From Vallitalea sp. (lineage in GTDB: Bacteria; Bacillota; Clostridia; Lachnospirales; Vallitaleaceae), in the NCBI GenBank assembly GCA_025210235.1, contig JAOASG010000071.1, forward strand, positions 1-64,000: DNA of 64,000 nt. Direction: 5' to 3'. A program made the translations under genes and the position numbers. Shown one piece after another: positions 26,425 to 35,578 of the stretch (positions are counted from its first letter, which is position 1; each line of letters opens with the position of its first letter). The notes beneath the pieces are model-generated. The model ran no database searches and was not told where the DNA came from. It saw nothing but the letters and a program-made list of their open reading frames with translations.

Positions 26425-27153
26425 TTATAGTGTATTAGCTTCGCACTTAAATTTCTCAACTTCTTCTGGCGTGCCTAAAACATGTACAGATTTGTTATCA
26501 ATACAACTTATGAACACATCATCTTTTGTACTAATAAGTAAATTATATAGAGGAGCAATATATTTTTCTCCGTTTACTAAATTATTATTATCTTTATAGA
26601 ATTCATCATATAGCTCTTTATATAAACTTGCAGTTTTAAAATAATAAGCACCTATTGAACAATTATCTGATATTCTTGTCTTTTCTTTAACTTCAATAGC
26701 TTTATTAGATTCATCGACTTTTACAAAACTCCAATGTTCTCCAGGAGCTATAAAACATGGAATAAATCCATTTCCTTTAAATTCCTCACCATTAATGTTA
26801 GGTGGTTCTACATATGTGTCAATGTTATATATAAACAAAGGTTCATCTTCATTCCAATATTCTTCAGCCAATAAAGCTGTAGTAGCTTGTCCATCTGTTC
26901 TATAATTAATTGTAATAATGTTAACTTTTTCTAAACCTAAATTATCACATTGGTTTTTTATAAAGTTTTCTGATTCATCTTGTTCTCTTACGATAAATAT
27001 ATAATTAGGGCTATAACTATTAAGTTGTTGTAAACTTAACATGGACCATTCAAATAAAGTTTTTCCTTTTACTTCAATCATATATTTTGGCTTAGTATAT
27101 CCAGCATCAATAAATCTTTTGCCTATTCCTGCCATTGTAATAACTATGTTCAT
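26425..27153 (-). CDS. Sugar-phosphate nucleotidyltransferase
   Basis: The 242-residue protein begins with the nucleotidyltransferase motif ITMAGIGKRFIDAGYTKPKYM, a variant of GxGxR...PKP. FIYNIDTYV supplies the metal-binding Asp. It has GAYYFK further on but lacks the long C-terminal domain of GlmU-type enzymes. It should activate a phosphorylated sugar or alcohol as an NDP derivative. Its start overlaps the end of the HAD gene, and with the kinase-like gene it forms a three-gene module. The exact substrate is unknown. Confidence 0.82.
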   Translation of the reverse strand: MNIVITMAGIGKRFIDAGYTKPKYMIEVKGKTLFEWSMLSLQQLNSYSPNYIFIVREQDESENFIKNQCDNLGLEKVNIITINYRTDGQATTALLAEEYWNEDEPLFIYNIDTYVEPPNINGEEFKGNGFIPCFIAPGEHWSFVKVDESNKAIEVKEKTRISDNCSIGAYYFKTASLYKELYDEFYKDNNNLVNGEKYIAPLYNLLISTKDDVFISCIDNKSVHVLGTPEEVEKFKCEANTL

Positions 27154-27548
27154 TTAAGCTCACTCCTAGCATCTGTACAAATTTCTTCAAGTTCATCTGG
27201 TGTATGTTTAAGAAATTCATCTACTCTAACAGAACGGTCGTCTACGTAAAAACCTCTTTTACCTGGCCAAGGTTTTCCATAATGGATTTCATCATATGGT
27301 ATATTCCATTTTTCTAACCATTGTAATAGAATTTTTGCAGTATTTGCGTTAATAAGGCCAATATTATTTTTGTATGTATTAACATTTCTGGAAGTATATA
27401 GAACAATTGTCGCACCTAATTCTTTGTATTCTTTTAATCTATTTACAACATTTTCAAAAGGAATTAAATCTTCATATCTCTCATCTTGTTTTCTGACAGG
27501 ACATATACTACCATCAATGTCCATAACTATTGTTAAATCTTCAAACAT
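27150..27548 (-). CDS. HAD-type phosphatase, capsule-biosynthesis type
   Basis: This 132-residue HAD-superfamily protein has IVMDIDGSICPV (motif I, catalytic Asp pair), VLYTSRNVNTYKNN (motif II) and YVDDRSVRVDEF (motif IV acidic pair). Small HADs of this type occur next to nucleotidyltransferases in surface-polysaccharide loci and probably remove a phosphate from a sugar intermediate. It overlaps both neighbours by a few bases, indicating one transcript. Confidence 0.82.
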   Translation of the reverse strand: MFEDLTIVMDIDGSICPVRKQDERYEDLIPFENVVNRLKEYKELGATIVLYTSRNVNTYKNNIGLINANTAKILLQWLEKWNIPYDEIHYGKPWPGKRGFYVDDRSVRVDEFLKHTPDELEEICTDARSELK

Positions 27549-28996
27549 TCTTTCACCTCATTCATAATATTAATTGCATTTAATATAAAACCTAAAACTT
27601 TCTTGTCATTTTCAGCATGCAAAGGTAACATGGATAAAAACAAAGAAGCTTCATAAATTCTAATCATATTATAATCTATATTATTTTTATTTAAATATTT
27701 CTTAAATATATTTTTATATAAAATCATATCCTGATCAATAACTAATTTTAGTTGGAGCTTATCATCTAATTGTATGTCAAATAGTCCATTATTGATAAAA
27801 TCATAAAGCCCACATATGGAGTGAGATAATTTTGCGATATCATAAAATGGATTTGTCCATAATTCTTGTTCTGTCTTAGCACCTTTAGGGTCTATAAGTC
27901 TAAGCATATCTACTTGTTTGTTATACAACATATTAGAAAAACATAAATCTCCATGACCTATAACCATAATTTTATCTTTTGCTTTATTTTTATTTATTTT
28001 ATTAAATAAGTTCTTATACTCAATAATAATATCATCGATAGAATTATAACAAGTTCCATTTTTTATGTAATGATCCATTTTAGTATAAAATTCTAGTTGC
28101 TTGAAATCATTAATACGTTCATCTAATTTATTAATGTATAAGTCTTGTTCTAGTTGTTTATATAGAGTAGAATCAATTGTTTTTTTACAACGTTCATCTA
28201 TAAATTTAAATGATTTATTTAAAATTTGTTCAAATTCTTGTTCTTCTATAGCTTTATGAATCCACCTTATACCAATGTCTACCATGTGTAGTCTTTCCAT
28301 CTCATAAGAGGATATTTTTTCTTCTTCCTTATAATTAAAAGGCATTACAAACCAATATTTCATACTTTCAGGTAATAAGTTATAAAACTTGTACTCTTTA
28401 TATATCTTCTCCTTATTAGTAGAAGTTTTTAATACAGTAAACTCATTACTTTTTACTGAATTAAAAAAACGTGATTCAAAGGTATTAGAATGAAATTTAA
28501 TAAATTGTGACTCTGTAGATATATCAAATAAAGCATTAGAATCAATTCCAGTTATGTTAATACTACTAGGCATTATTTGATTTGTTTTCTTTTGCTTGCA
28601 ATATCTTAGAAATTTCATATATTCTTCATAACTATAAAACATTAAAAAAGCTAACTTATTTTGTTTTATAAAATAATTTTGTTTTATATACTTATATTTA
28701 CTTATTAGTATACTAAATTCATCTTTGTCTTTAATAATAAAACTAGAATAAATATGAATAAATAATTGGCTTTCTTCATGCTTTTTCAAACTGTCCATAA
28801 ATTCATCTATTTGATCAATATGATTTAACTCGCAATAGTAAAAATCATTTATAGTATTTTTTATATTTTCAAGATATATTTCTTTAAGAGTGTGTTTTTT
28901 ATAAATAATTTGACCAAATGACTTGTTTCCTATTATATTCTTTACATCTTGATTAGCATTATATGAATCATCATATATAATTACAGGTTTACTCAT
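27533..28996 (-). CDS. Aminoglycoside-phosphotransferase-like kinase, glycan locus
   Basis: The 487-residue protein's C-terminal half carries an APH/choline-kinase-type catalytic site: MVIGHGDLCFSNML (HGD catalytic loop) and RLIDPKGAK (metal-binding DxxG-like). The N-terminal ~200 residues match nothing I recognise. In context it likely phosphorylates a small alcohol or sugar which the HAD and nucleotidyltransferase then process. It is the first gene of the three-gene module. A MITE-like repeat (29020-29138) separates it from the upstream membrane gene, which may alter its expression. Confidence 0.75.
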   Translation of the reverse strand: MSKPVIIYDDSYNANQDVKNIIGNKSFGQIIYKKHTLKEIYLENIKNTINDFYYCELNHIDQIDEFMDSLKKHEESQLFIHIYSSFIIKDKDEFSILISKYKYIKQNYFIKQNKLAFLMFYSYEEYMKFLRYCKQKKTNQIMPSSINITGIDSNALFDISTESQFIKFHSNTFESRFFNSVKSNEFTVLKTSTNKEKIYKEYKFYNLLPESMKYWFVMPFNYKEEEKISSYEMERLHMVDIGIRWIHKAIEEQEFEQILNKSFKFIDERCKKTIDSTLYKQLEQDLYINKLDERINDFKQLEFYTKMDHYIKNGTCYNSIDDIIIEYKNLFNKINKNKAKDKIMVIGHGDLCFSNMLYNKQVDMLRLIDPKGAKTEQELWTNPFYDIAKLSHSICGLYDFINNGLFDIQLDDKLQLKLVIDQDMILYKNIFKKYLNKNNIDYNMIRIYEASLFLSMLPLHAENDKKVLGFILNAINIMNEVKECLKI

Positions 28997-29019
28997 TTTA
29001 TTCTCCTTGTTCTAATTAA

Positions 29020-29138
29020 TAGGTAATTTCAAAACTAAAGATTTCATTTCTTTGCATACAATATGTAGTTCTTATAACAAACAGGAATCTAACATATTGT
29101 ATTAAAGAATCAACTGAATGTAGTTTTGCAATTACTTA
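29020..29138. repeat. Full copy of the ~120-bp MITE-like palindrome
   Basis: The minus strand reads AAGTAATTGCAAAACT, then CATTCAGTTGATTCTTTA, ATACAATATG, a centre, CATATTGTATGCAAAG, and ends AGTTTTGAAATTACCT, closely matching the copy at 23307. Its first bases (AAGTAA) provide the stop codon of the gene ending at 29132. Confidence 0.82.
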
Positions 29139-29992
29139 ATAAAAGATTTAAAATATAAATATATAGTTACAAATATAATAATTATACTACTCAAACAAAA
29201 ATAAAAAATGTTTAATTGGCTAGAGGTACCAAAAAATGAATACTCAAGATATTTACCAAAACCAATTAAATCAAATGTTTTATTAAACAAAATCATAACA
29301 CATTTTAATATTAAAAACTCTATGCCCCATACTGAAAATGATAAAAGTATTATAAGGGAAGTACGGCCTTTTATCATTTCTAATATGCTTATTTGCATAT
29401 TTTTTATTTGTTCCAAATATTCTAAAGCTACTAATGATTTTTTTGATGAACCATGGATAATTAAAAAATGATTTAAATATGGGTAAGTTATGTATAATAC
29501 TACATTGATAATACATATCATAACTAAAAAAGTTATTATAATGATAGTTATGTATAATTTATTGCTATTGTTTATCGTTTGGTATTGGTATATCATTAGT
29601 AAAAATAATAATACAATAGTATCAAAAAAACGGTCAATTAGTACAGCAATAAAACCAGTTTTATAACTTTTTACTTCTTTTGAAAAACAAACAAATCTAA
29701 AAAAATCTCCTATTTTAAAAGGAATTAAGATTGTTACAAAAGTGGTTTTAAAATATTGCTTAAACAATTGAATTATTGGAATTTTAGTTTCTAACAAAAT
29801 TAAATACATTCTTATAGCTTTTATTGTATGGACTACTAAAAACAATAAAATTGCTATAACTAAATAATAGATAGATTTAAACTCTATACTTGTTAACGTA
29901 TCAAAAAAAACGGGTAAATTATTAAATAACCATATAAAAGCTAAACCCAACATAATTGCATTAATAAAATAGTATAATTTTTTATTTATCAT
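29132..29992 (-). CDS. UPF0104/YbhN-type membrane flippase-like protein
   Basis: This 286-residue membrane protein has about seven TMs and a layout typical of the UPF0104 (LPG synthase TM region) family. It has FVTILIPFKIGDFFRFVCF and AVLIDRFFDTIVLLFLL, equivalent to the PxRxGE and E/DR motifs. Such proteins are thought to move lipid-linked substrates. The start at 29992 suits the GAGAAG site; upstream ATGs at 29998 and 30016 are possible. The stop codon comes from the MITE-like repeat, so the natural C-terminus may be altered. Confidence 0.75.
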   Translation of the reverse strand: MINKKLYYFINAIMLGLAFIWLFNNLPVFFDTLTSIEFKSIYYLVIAILLFLVVHTIKAIRMYLILLETKIPIIQLFKQYFKTTFVTILIPFKIGDFFRFVCFSKEVKSYKTGFIAVLIDRFFDTIVLLFLLMIYQYQTINNSNKLYITIIIITFLVMICIINVVLYITYPYLNHFLIIHGSSKKSLVALEYLEQIKNMQISILEMIKGRTSLIILLSFSVWGIEFLILKCVMILFNKTFDLIGFGKYLEYSFFGTSSQLNIFYFCLSSIIIIFVTIYLYFKSFIK

Positions 29993-30788
29993 ATACATCT
30001 TCTCTTTCGTATACAATTTTATAAGTATAGTCGTGATGGTTCTTATCGTTATTAATATTTGATTTTATAAACTTACCTTTATAAAGAATATATTTACCCA
30101 ACATACCTAAAACTTTAAAGGCTTGATTTATCATTTTAACATTCGATATTTGGTCTTCTTCTCTCCAAGATATAGGGAAGAAACAAACTCTATGTTTGTA
30201 ATAATTTGAAGCTAAAATCATACAATAATTAAATGTCAAATCATTAGGAAAACGCATGTAGAACTTATTTTTTAGCATCCTTGTTGAATACATATTAAGT
30301 CCAGAACCTAAGTCTTTTACTTTATATCTAACTACTAACGAAAATAAAGAATTATAAACTTTATTACCAAAAGTTCTAAAAGTCGAATAACCTTCTATTC
30401 TAGATTGTTTATGAAATCTAGCACCTAAACAACAATCATATTCTTTATATTTTTCAGATTTTAATACTTTCAGAATATCTTTTATATTACCTTGATCATC
30501 ACCATGCAATACTATTATATAATCAAATTTATTTTTTAAAGCGTACTTAAATGCTACTTTATGAGAACCACCTAACCCGTAATTATCATTATTTCGAAGT
30601 ATTTTAATTGGAAGTTCTTTATGGCTTCTTGCATAGTCAATAGCATTTTTTTCAGTTTTATCTGTACTTCTATTATTAACTAATATTATTTCATCAATAT
30701 AATTAAGTACTTCACTATTAAATTGTTTTAAAACTCTTGTAATTTGTTTTTCACAATTATAACTTGGTATAAAGACTAGAGTTTTCAT
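29982..30788 (-). CDS. Family 2 glycosyltransferase (DPM1-like)
   Basis: The 268-residue protein begins with a GT-A fold: LVFIPSYNCEKQITRVLKQF, IILVNNRSTDKTEKNA, NDNYGLGGSHKVAFKYAL, then the DxD-type metal site in IVLHGDDQGNI. The length and lack of C-terminal TMs resemble polyprenyl-phosphate mannose synthases. With GtrA it may load a sugar on undecaprenyl phosphate. AAGGAG precedes the ATG, which lies 32 bases inside the gtrA-like gene. Confidence 0.88.
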   Translation of the reverse strand: MKTLVFIPSYNCEKQITRVLKQFNSEVLNYIDEIILVNNRSTDKTEKNAIDYARSHKELPIKILRNNDNYGLGGSHKVAFKYALKNKFDYIIVLHGDDQGNIKDILKVLKSEKYKEYDCCLGARFHKQSRIEGYSTFRTFGNKVYNSLFSLVVRYKVKDLGSGLNMYSTRMLKNKFYMRFPNDLTFNYCMILASNYYKHRVCFFPISWREEDQISNVKMINQAFKVLGMLGKYILYKGKFIKSNINNDKNHHDYTYKIVYEREDVYDK

Positions 30789-31221
30789 TTTGTTTCTCCT
30801 TACTTAAAAATTCAACTATAACTTTCATGAATATAAAATTAATTGTCATTGTTATAGGAGTTATACATAACTTAACTAATATTTTTTTAACTTGTTTATT
30901 CATATGAACCAAAAATGATATTTCTTCATAGTCGTATATCATCTGTGATAATTTTGATACACAGTATAGTAAAACTATTTGATATAAAACATAAATTATA
31001 TATCTAACTAATTTTTCGGTTGTTTTTAGATTGTTACCAAAAACATATCTAGTTGATACAAAAAAAACAAAAGTTACAGCAGGTATAGCACTTAAAAAAT
31101 TAGAAGCAAATACATTCATGTTAAATACATTTGTTAAAATAGTATAACATGTAAAATCTATAATGAATCCTATACCTGATACTGAAATAAAACCAATAAA
31201 TTGTTTAATTAATTTATACAT
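30757..31221 (-). CDS. GtrA-like family membrane protein
   Basis: This 154-residue protein has four TMs and the GtrA pattern FIGFISVSGIGFIIDFTCY at the N-terminus, then FVFFVSTRYVFG. GtrA proteins are proposed to flip or assist undecaprenyl-phosphate-linked sugars. It overlaps the genes on both sides, so it is part of one operon with the GT2 and the large membrane protein. Confidence 0.87.
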   Translation of the reverse strand: MYKLIKQFIGFISVSGIGFIIDFTCYTILTNVFNMNVFASNFLSAIPAVTFVFFVSTRYVFGNNLKTTEKLVRYIIYVLYQIVLLYCVSKLSQMIYDYEEISFLVHMNKQVKKILVKLCITPITMTINFIFMKVIVEFLSKEKQNENSSLYTKL

Positions 31222-32792
31222 AAATTATTTTCTCTTTTCTTAATAAAAATTACTATTATAGTAAATGGTAATAAAAATACGGCTGATAAATATATAGGGA
31301 AATAGTACATAAATATTTTTGAAGGACTAGTTATGAAAATTAGTCCAAACTTCATTAGAAGTCCAAGTATATATAAAATAAAAATCTTAGATTTTAGTAT
31401 CACCATAAAAGCTAATAATAATAACAATATAAAGAATATTATTATAACATTATAAAATATTCCATATGTCTTAGTTGCTTTTTGTATATTATTTATATCT
31501 CTTGATTCAAGCCATCTAATTGTGTTTTTTCTTAAATCTTTAAAAATAGGATTAGTCAAAGGTAACTTATTAAAGTTTTTATAGGGTACCTTTAAATATT
31601 CTCCATTTTCATTTAAATCAAAGATACTAGAAGAATCGAAGATATTTATCCTTATTTCTGGATACAGACCTGAAGTAGCTTTTAAAGTTTCTATTCTATA
31701 CTTTAAAAAAAGATCAATATTTTTTGTAATAAGTTTAATATAACTCTTTATTAAATTATTATAATCTTCTTTTGTAGCATCTTCTCTAATCAATCCACTA
31801 ACATAATAAGCATTTATACCATATGGAGAAGGATTGTTTTTTAATACTTCAACAGACAATACCTTATCAATATCGTTTAATAGGTCTTCATCTAAATCAT
31901 GTTGAACCATCATTGATAAAGGATTAATTAATGATGTCAACATATATTTTTTACCACTTTCTTTTTTTGTTCCTGTTGACTGTATTTGCATTATTGATAA
32001 TGAAAATATAAGAATAAGTACTAAATAGCAAATTTTATTTTTTATCTTCAGTTGATCTTTAAAAGCTACTAAAATTATAATTGGAGCCAAAATAATATAA
32101 TAAATACATTCACTTCTCCAATTAACTAATAGGGTAATTATTATAGAAGAAAAAAATATATCACTTAAACTTATATCTTTCTTACTTAATTTTTTATTAA
32201 TAATCCAAAAAACAAAAAACAATTCTATGTATGCATACAAAGATGTTCTTATTGGATAAAAGTTATTATCAATAACAGGTGGGATAAGAAAAGGTATAAA
32301 TAGTAAATACACAACCTTTGATTTATTAAACATAATATGACATGTAGATAATATATATCCTACAATAAATGACATGATAATAATTTGCATCAGTATAATA
32401 CTAACTGGTGCTGGATAAATCATTAAAGAAAATATATAGAATAAAGATGTCAAAAAATGTTGCCAATAATTTAGTTGAAAGTCTAAAGCTTTATTAAGTA
32501 CAAAAAACTCGTCCCATCTCCAAATGCCAGGCCATACAATAATAAGTATGGCTAACATTACTGTTAAATATATACATGTAAAATGAATTTGCTTTCTAAC
32601 AAATTCATTTTTTCTATAAGATTCTATCATTTTAAAAATCCAATGCCAAATTACAATCAATATAATGAAGAATATGGCTTTGTATATTAAATATGTATTT
32701 AAATTACTAGTATCATTAAATATTTCATTATCAATAATAAAAAAAGATATTAAAAATTGAATTATTGATATTATAATAGCCTTATAATTCAT
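31209..32792 (-). CDS. Large multi-TM protein, DUF6020/GT-C-like
   Basis: This 527-residue protein has about eleven TMs and an extracytoplasmic segment around residues 285-410. The pattern (WPGIWRWDEFFVLNKALD early, many TMs, a soluble loop, then a final TM cluster) resembles DUF6020-type membrane proteins and GT-C glycosyltransferases that use lipid-linked sugars outside the membrane. The Asp-Glu of RWDE after the first helices is a plausible catalytic acid site. GGAGG precedes the start. Its place before gtrA and GT2 fits a sugar transfer step. Confidence 0.65.
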   Translation of the reverse strand: MNYKAIIISIIQFLISFFIIDNEIFNDTSNLNTYLIYKAIFFIILIVIWHWIFKMIESYRKNEFVRKQIHFTCIYLTVMLAILIIVWPGIWRWDEFFVLNKALDFQLNYWQHFLTSLFYIFSLMIYPAPVSIILMQIIIMSFIVGYILSTCHIMFNKSKVVYLLFIPFLIPPVIDNNFYPIRTSLYAYIELFFVFWIINKKLSKKDISLSDIFFSSIIITLLVNWRSECIYYIILAPIIILVAFKDQLKIKNKICYLVLILIFSLSIMQIQSTGTKKESGKKYMLTSLINPLSMMVQHDLDEDLLNDIDKVLSVEVLKNNPSPYGINAYYVSGLIREDATKEDYNNLIKSYIKLITKNIDLFLKYRIETLKATSGLYPEIRINIFDSSSIFDLNENGEYLKVPYKNFNKLPLTNPIFKDLRKNTIRWLESRDINNIQKATKTYGIFYNVIIIFFILLLLLAFMVILKSKIFILYILGLLMKFGLIFITSPSKIFMYYFPIYLSAVFLLPFTIIVIFIKKRENNLCIN

Positions 32793-32947
32793 TTTTTGCC
32801 TCCGTTATATGCACCATATTAAATTTATATGGAATAAATTATTCTTACAATTGCAGTCATTTTAATGATAACATCAATATATAACTAACGTCAATAAATT
32901 TTATTTGATTTAAGATAAACTTATGAATGTTATACTTGACTATCTTA

Positions 32948-33778
32948 TTAAATATTTACAGTGCTTCCACTGGGTAGCTCAATGGTTTTATCACCAGAGC
33001 ATATCCAAACAGATATAGCAGATGGATTATGAATTATTCTATCATTTGAACTATATATTAAATTCTTATAGGCATCTATATAATTATAAATCTCAATATT
33101 AGTAGCATACCAAACATCTTCTTTATATGAGGTATACTTTAATAATTGCTCAATTACTTCCCAATTATTATTTCGATCAAATTCATAACTATGACCCCAT
33201 ATATAAAACATAAATGGGTCTTCCTTATCAGTCGGATTTTCATCTAAAAATTTATGAGCAAGGGGCATAAGCATATCATCGTTATGATGACAAGTTGCTC
33301 CTAACTTCAACCAATCTGTAGGTAGTATAAAACTATGATGTGATTGAACAGTTCTAGAATATACAATACCACAATCTTGCAATACTTTAATAGTATCATC
33401 ATTATAGTGTCCATATGGATATGCCATTCCTTTTAGTGGCATTTCAAAAATTTGTTCTAAATTATTACGGTCATTTATTACTTCTAATATCTTATTTGAA
33501 TTAGAGACAGAGGGTAGAGAACAATGGGATACAGTATGAATTCCAATTTCTATATTTGGGTGTTTATATATTTGTTTTAATTTTTCATGTGATAATCTTT
33601 TACATTCTTTATTACCAAAAACACTATGAATAGTATTAAATAATCCTGAATTTAAATTAAATGTACCTTTTATTCCATACTCTTTAAATAAATTAATTAA
33701 TCTAATATCTTGTTCTACACCATCATCATAACTAAAAGTAATTACTTTTTTCTTTCCATTAGGGAAACGTATACGCAT
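32948..33778 (-). CDS. Polysaccharide deacetylase (NodB-type)
   Basis: This 276-residue enzyme has the catalytic ITFSYDDGVEQD motif (first Asp base, second Asp metal ligand), zinc ligands in GIHTVSHCSLP, MAYPYGHYND and a late WGHSYEFD. No signal peptide or TM is seen, so it may act in the cytoplasm on a glycan precursor or substrate. TAGGAGA precedes the ATG. It is the first gene of the minus-strand glycan cluster. Confidence 0.88.
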   Translation of the reverse strand: MRIRFPNGKKKVITFSYDDGVEQDIRLINLFKEYGIKGTFNLNSGLFNTIHSVFGNKECKRLSHEKLKQIYKHPNIEIGIHTVSHCSLPSVSNSNKILEVINDRNNLEQIFEMPLKGMAYPYGHYNDDTIKVLQDCGIVYSRTVQSHHSFILPTDWLKLGATCHHNDDMLMPLAHKFLDENPTDKEDPFMFYIWGHSYEFDRNNNWEVIEQLLKYTSYKEDVWYATNIEIYNYIDAYKNLIYSSNDRIIHNPSAISVWICSGDKTIELPSGSTVNI

Positions 33779-33910
33779 AATTCAACTCTCCTATACTAAA
33801 TCATTTATTAAATATGTCTGATTATACTATATTAATTTTTATTAGTAAATATTTTTAAATGTATTATAACTATTGAAAATTTAGTATCTATTATAATTAA
33901 GAGAAAGCAT

Positions 33911-34147
33911 ATGATAATACCCGTATCAATAGATGAATTTATTGATTCTTGTAGAAAAAATAAAGATGTAAAACATATATTAAGTATCATGAGTAATAAA
34001 AAACACAAGGAGGGTAGTAAAATAGAAGTTGTTAATAAAAGTACTACAAATTATTTAATGCAATTAGGATTTATATGGAGTGATATAGATGAAGATTATT
34101 TGACAAAACTTATAAATGAAGTAGAATTAATATATAAATCTAGGTAA
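33911..34147 (+). CDS. Small 78-residue protein, unknown
   Basis: A soluble, charged protein (starts MIIPVSIDEFIDSCRKNKD, contains QLGFIWSDIDEDYLTKLINEV). AGAGAAAG precedes the ATG. It sits 39 bases upstream of tldD on the same strand and may be co-transcribed with it. No family recognised. Confidence 0.5.
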   Translation: MIIPVSIDEFIDSCRKNKDVKHILSIMSNKKHKEGSKIEVVNKSTTNYLMQLGFIWSDIDEDYLTKLINEVELIYKSR

Positions 34148-34186
34148 TAACAACCTAAATTTAATTAAATTTTAGGAGGGATAGAA

Positions 34187-35578
34187 GTGCTAAGTAAACA
34201 TGTAATTGAAAATGTTTTGATGGCAGCAATGTCTACAGGTGGAGACTTTGCTGAAATTTTTGTAGAAGAAAAAGATAACAACAATATAACATTAGTTGGA
34301 GGAAGCATTGAATCAAGTATTTCTGGAAAAGATTATGGTGTAGGTATTAGAATATTCCAAGGATTTAATAGCGTCTATGCATATACTAATAACACATCTT
34401 ATGATAATTTAATAAAAGTTGCTAAAGAAGCTTCATTAGCGTTAAAAGGTAAAAAACAAGATACTGTATTAAATTTAATGCAAAAAACTAATGACAACTT
34501 ACATTTTATTAAAACAATGCCTAATACTGTTTCAAAAGAAAAAAAAGTTGAATTAATGAAAAGAGCATATGAAGCTGCTAAATCATATGATTCTGTTATT
34601 TCACAAGTAAAGGTAATTTATCTTGATAATATTCAGAATATACTTGTTGCTAATACTGATGGAGTTTTTGTTGAAGATAAAAGAGTTTTAACAAGAACTA
34701 TGGTTAATGCCGTTGCATCTAGAAATGGTGAAATGCAAACAGGTTCATCAGGAAAAGGAGCACATATTGGATTTGAATTATATGACAACATTGATATAGA
34801 GGCACATGCTAGAGAAGCAGCAAGAATTGCAAAAACAATGATTTATGCAGATTTTTGTCCAAGTGGTAAAATACCTGTAATTATTGATAATGAGTTTGGT
34901 GGAGTATTATTCCACGAAGCTTGTGGTCATGGACTTGAAGCTACAAGTGTAGCCAAAAAAACATCAGTATTCTCTGATAAAATAGGAGAACAAGTAGCAT
35001 CTAGTTGTGTAACTGCAATAGATGATGGAACAATTCCTAATGCTTGGGGTTCTATTAACATTGATGATGAGGGAACAAAAGCTAGAAAAAATGTACTTAT
35101 TGAAGATGGAATTTTAAAAGGTTATTTAATAGATAAATTAAATGGTAGAAGAATGGGAATGGAATCTACGGGGTCTGGTAGAAGAGAATCCTATAAATTT
35201 GCACCAACATCTAGAATGACTAATACATATATTGCTGCTGGAGATTCTACGAAAGAAGAAATTATCGAAAATACTGAATATGGATTATATGCAAAATGCT
35301 TAGGTGGAGGATCTGTTAATACATCTACAGGAGATTTTAACTTTGCTGTAAGAGAGGGTTATATTATTAAAAACGGTAAAATTGATAAACCAGTTAGAGG
35401 AGCTACACTTATTGGTACTGGACTTGATGTTTTATCAAAAATTGACATGGTGGGTAATAATCTTGACCATGGTCAAGGTATGTGTGGTTCACTTAGTGGT
35501 AGTGTACCTGTTAACGTAGGGCAACCAACTATTAGAGTAAAAGAAATGACTGTAGGTGGAAGGGAAGGTGAAAAATAA
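34187..35578 (+). CDS. tldD: TldD metalloprotease subunit
   Basis: This 463-residue protein contains the TldD zinc-protease motif VLFHEACGHGLEATS near residue 243 (HExxxH) and the family C-terminal glycine-rich region (AGDSTKEEII, LGGGSVNTSTGDFNF). TldD and TldE form a heterodimeric peptidase that trims peptides such as modified natural-product precursors. The start is GTG 34187 with AGGAGGG at 7-8 bases. The stop overlaps the tldE ATG by one base. Confidence 0.95.
   Translation: MLSKHVIENVLMAAMSTGGDFAEIFVEEKDNNNITLVGGSIESSISGKDYGVGIRIFQGFNSVYAYTNNTSYDNLIKVAKEASLALKGKKQDTVLNLMQKTNDNLHFIKTMPNTVSKEKKVELMKRAYEAAKSYDSVISQVKVIYLDNIQNILVANTDGVFVEDKRVLTRTMVNAVASRNGEMQTGSSGKGAHIGFELYDNIDIEAHAREAARIAKTMIYADFCPSGKIPVIIDNEFGGVLFHEACGHGLEATSVAKKTSVFSDKIGEQVASSCVTAIDDGTIPNAWGSINIDDEGTKARKNVLIEDGILKGYLIDKLNGRRMGMESTGSGRRESYKFAPTSRMTNTYIAAGDSTKEEIIENTEYGLYAKCLGGGSVNTSTGDFNFAVREGYIIKNGKIDKPVRGATLIGTGLDVLSKIDMVGNNLDHGQGMCGSLSGSVPVNVGQPTIRVKEMTVGGREGEK

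Noticed and set aside
29208-29471. Plus-strand ORF within the flippase-like gene
   Set aside because: Antisense of a multi-TM gene, no ribosome binding site, and the opposite strand has a consistent operon.
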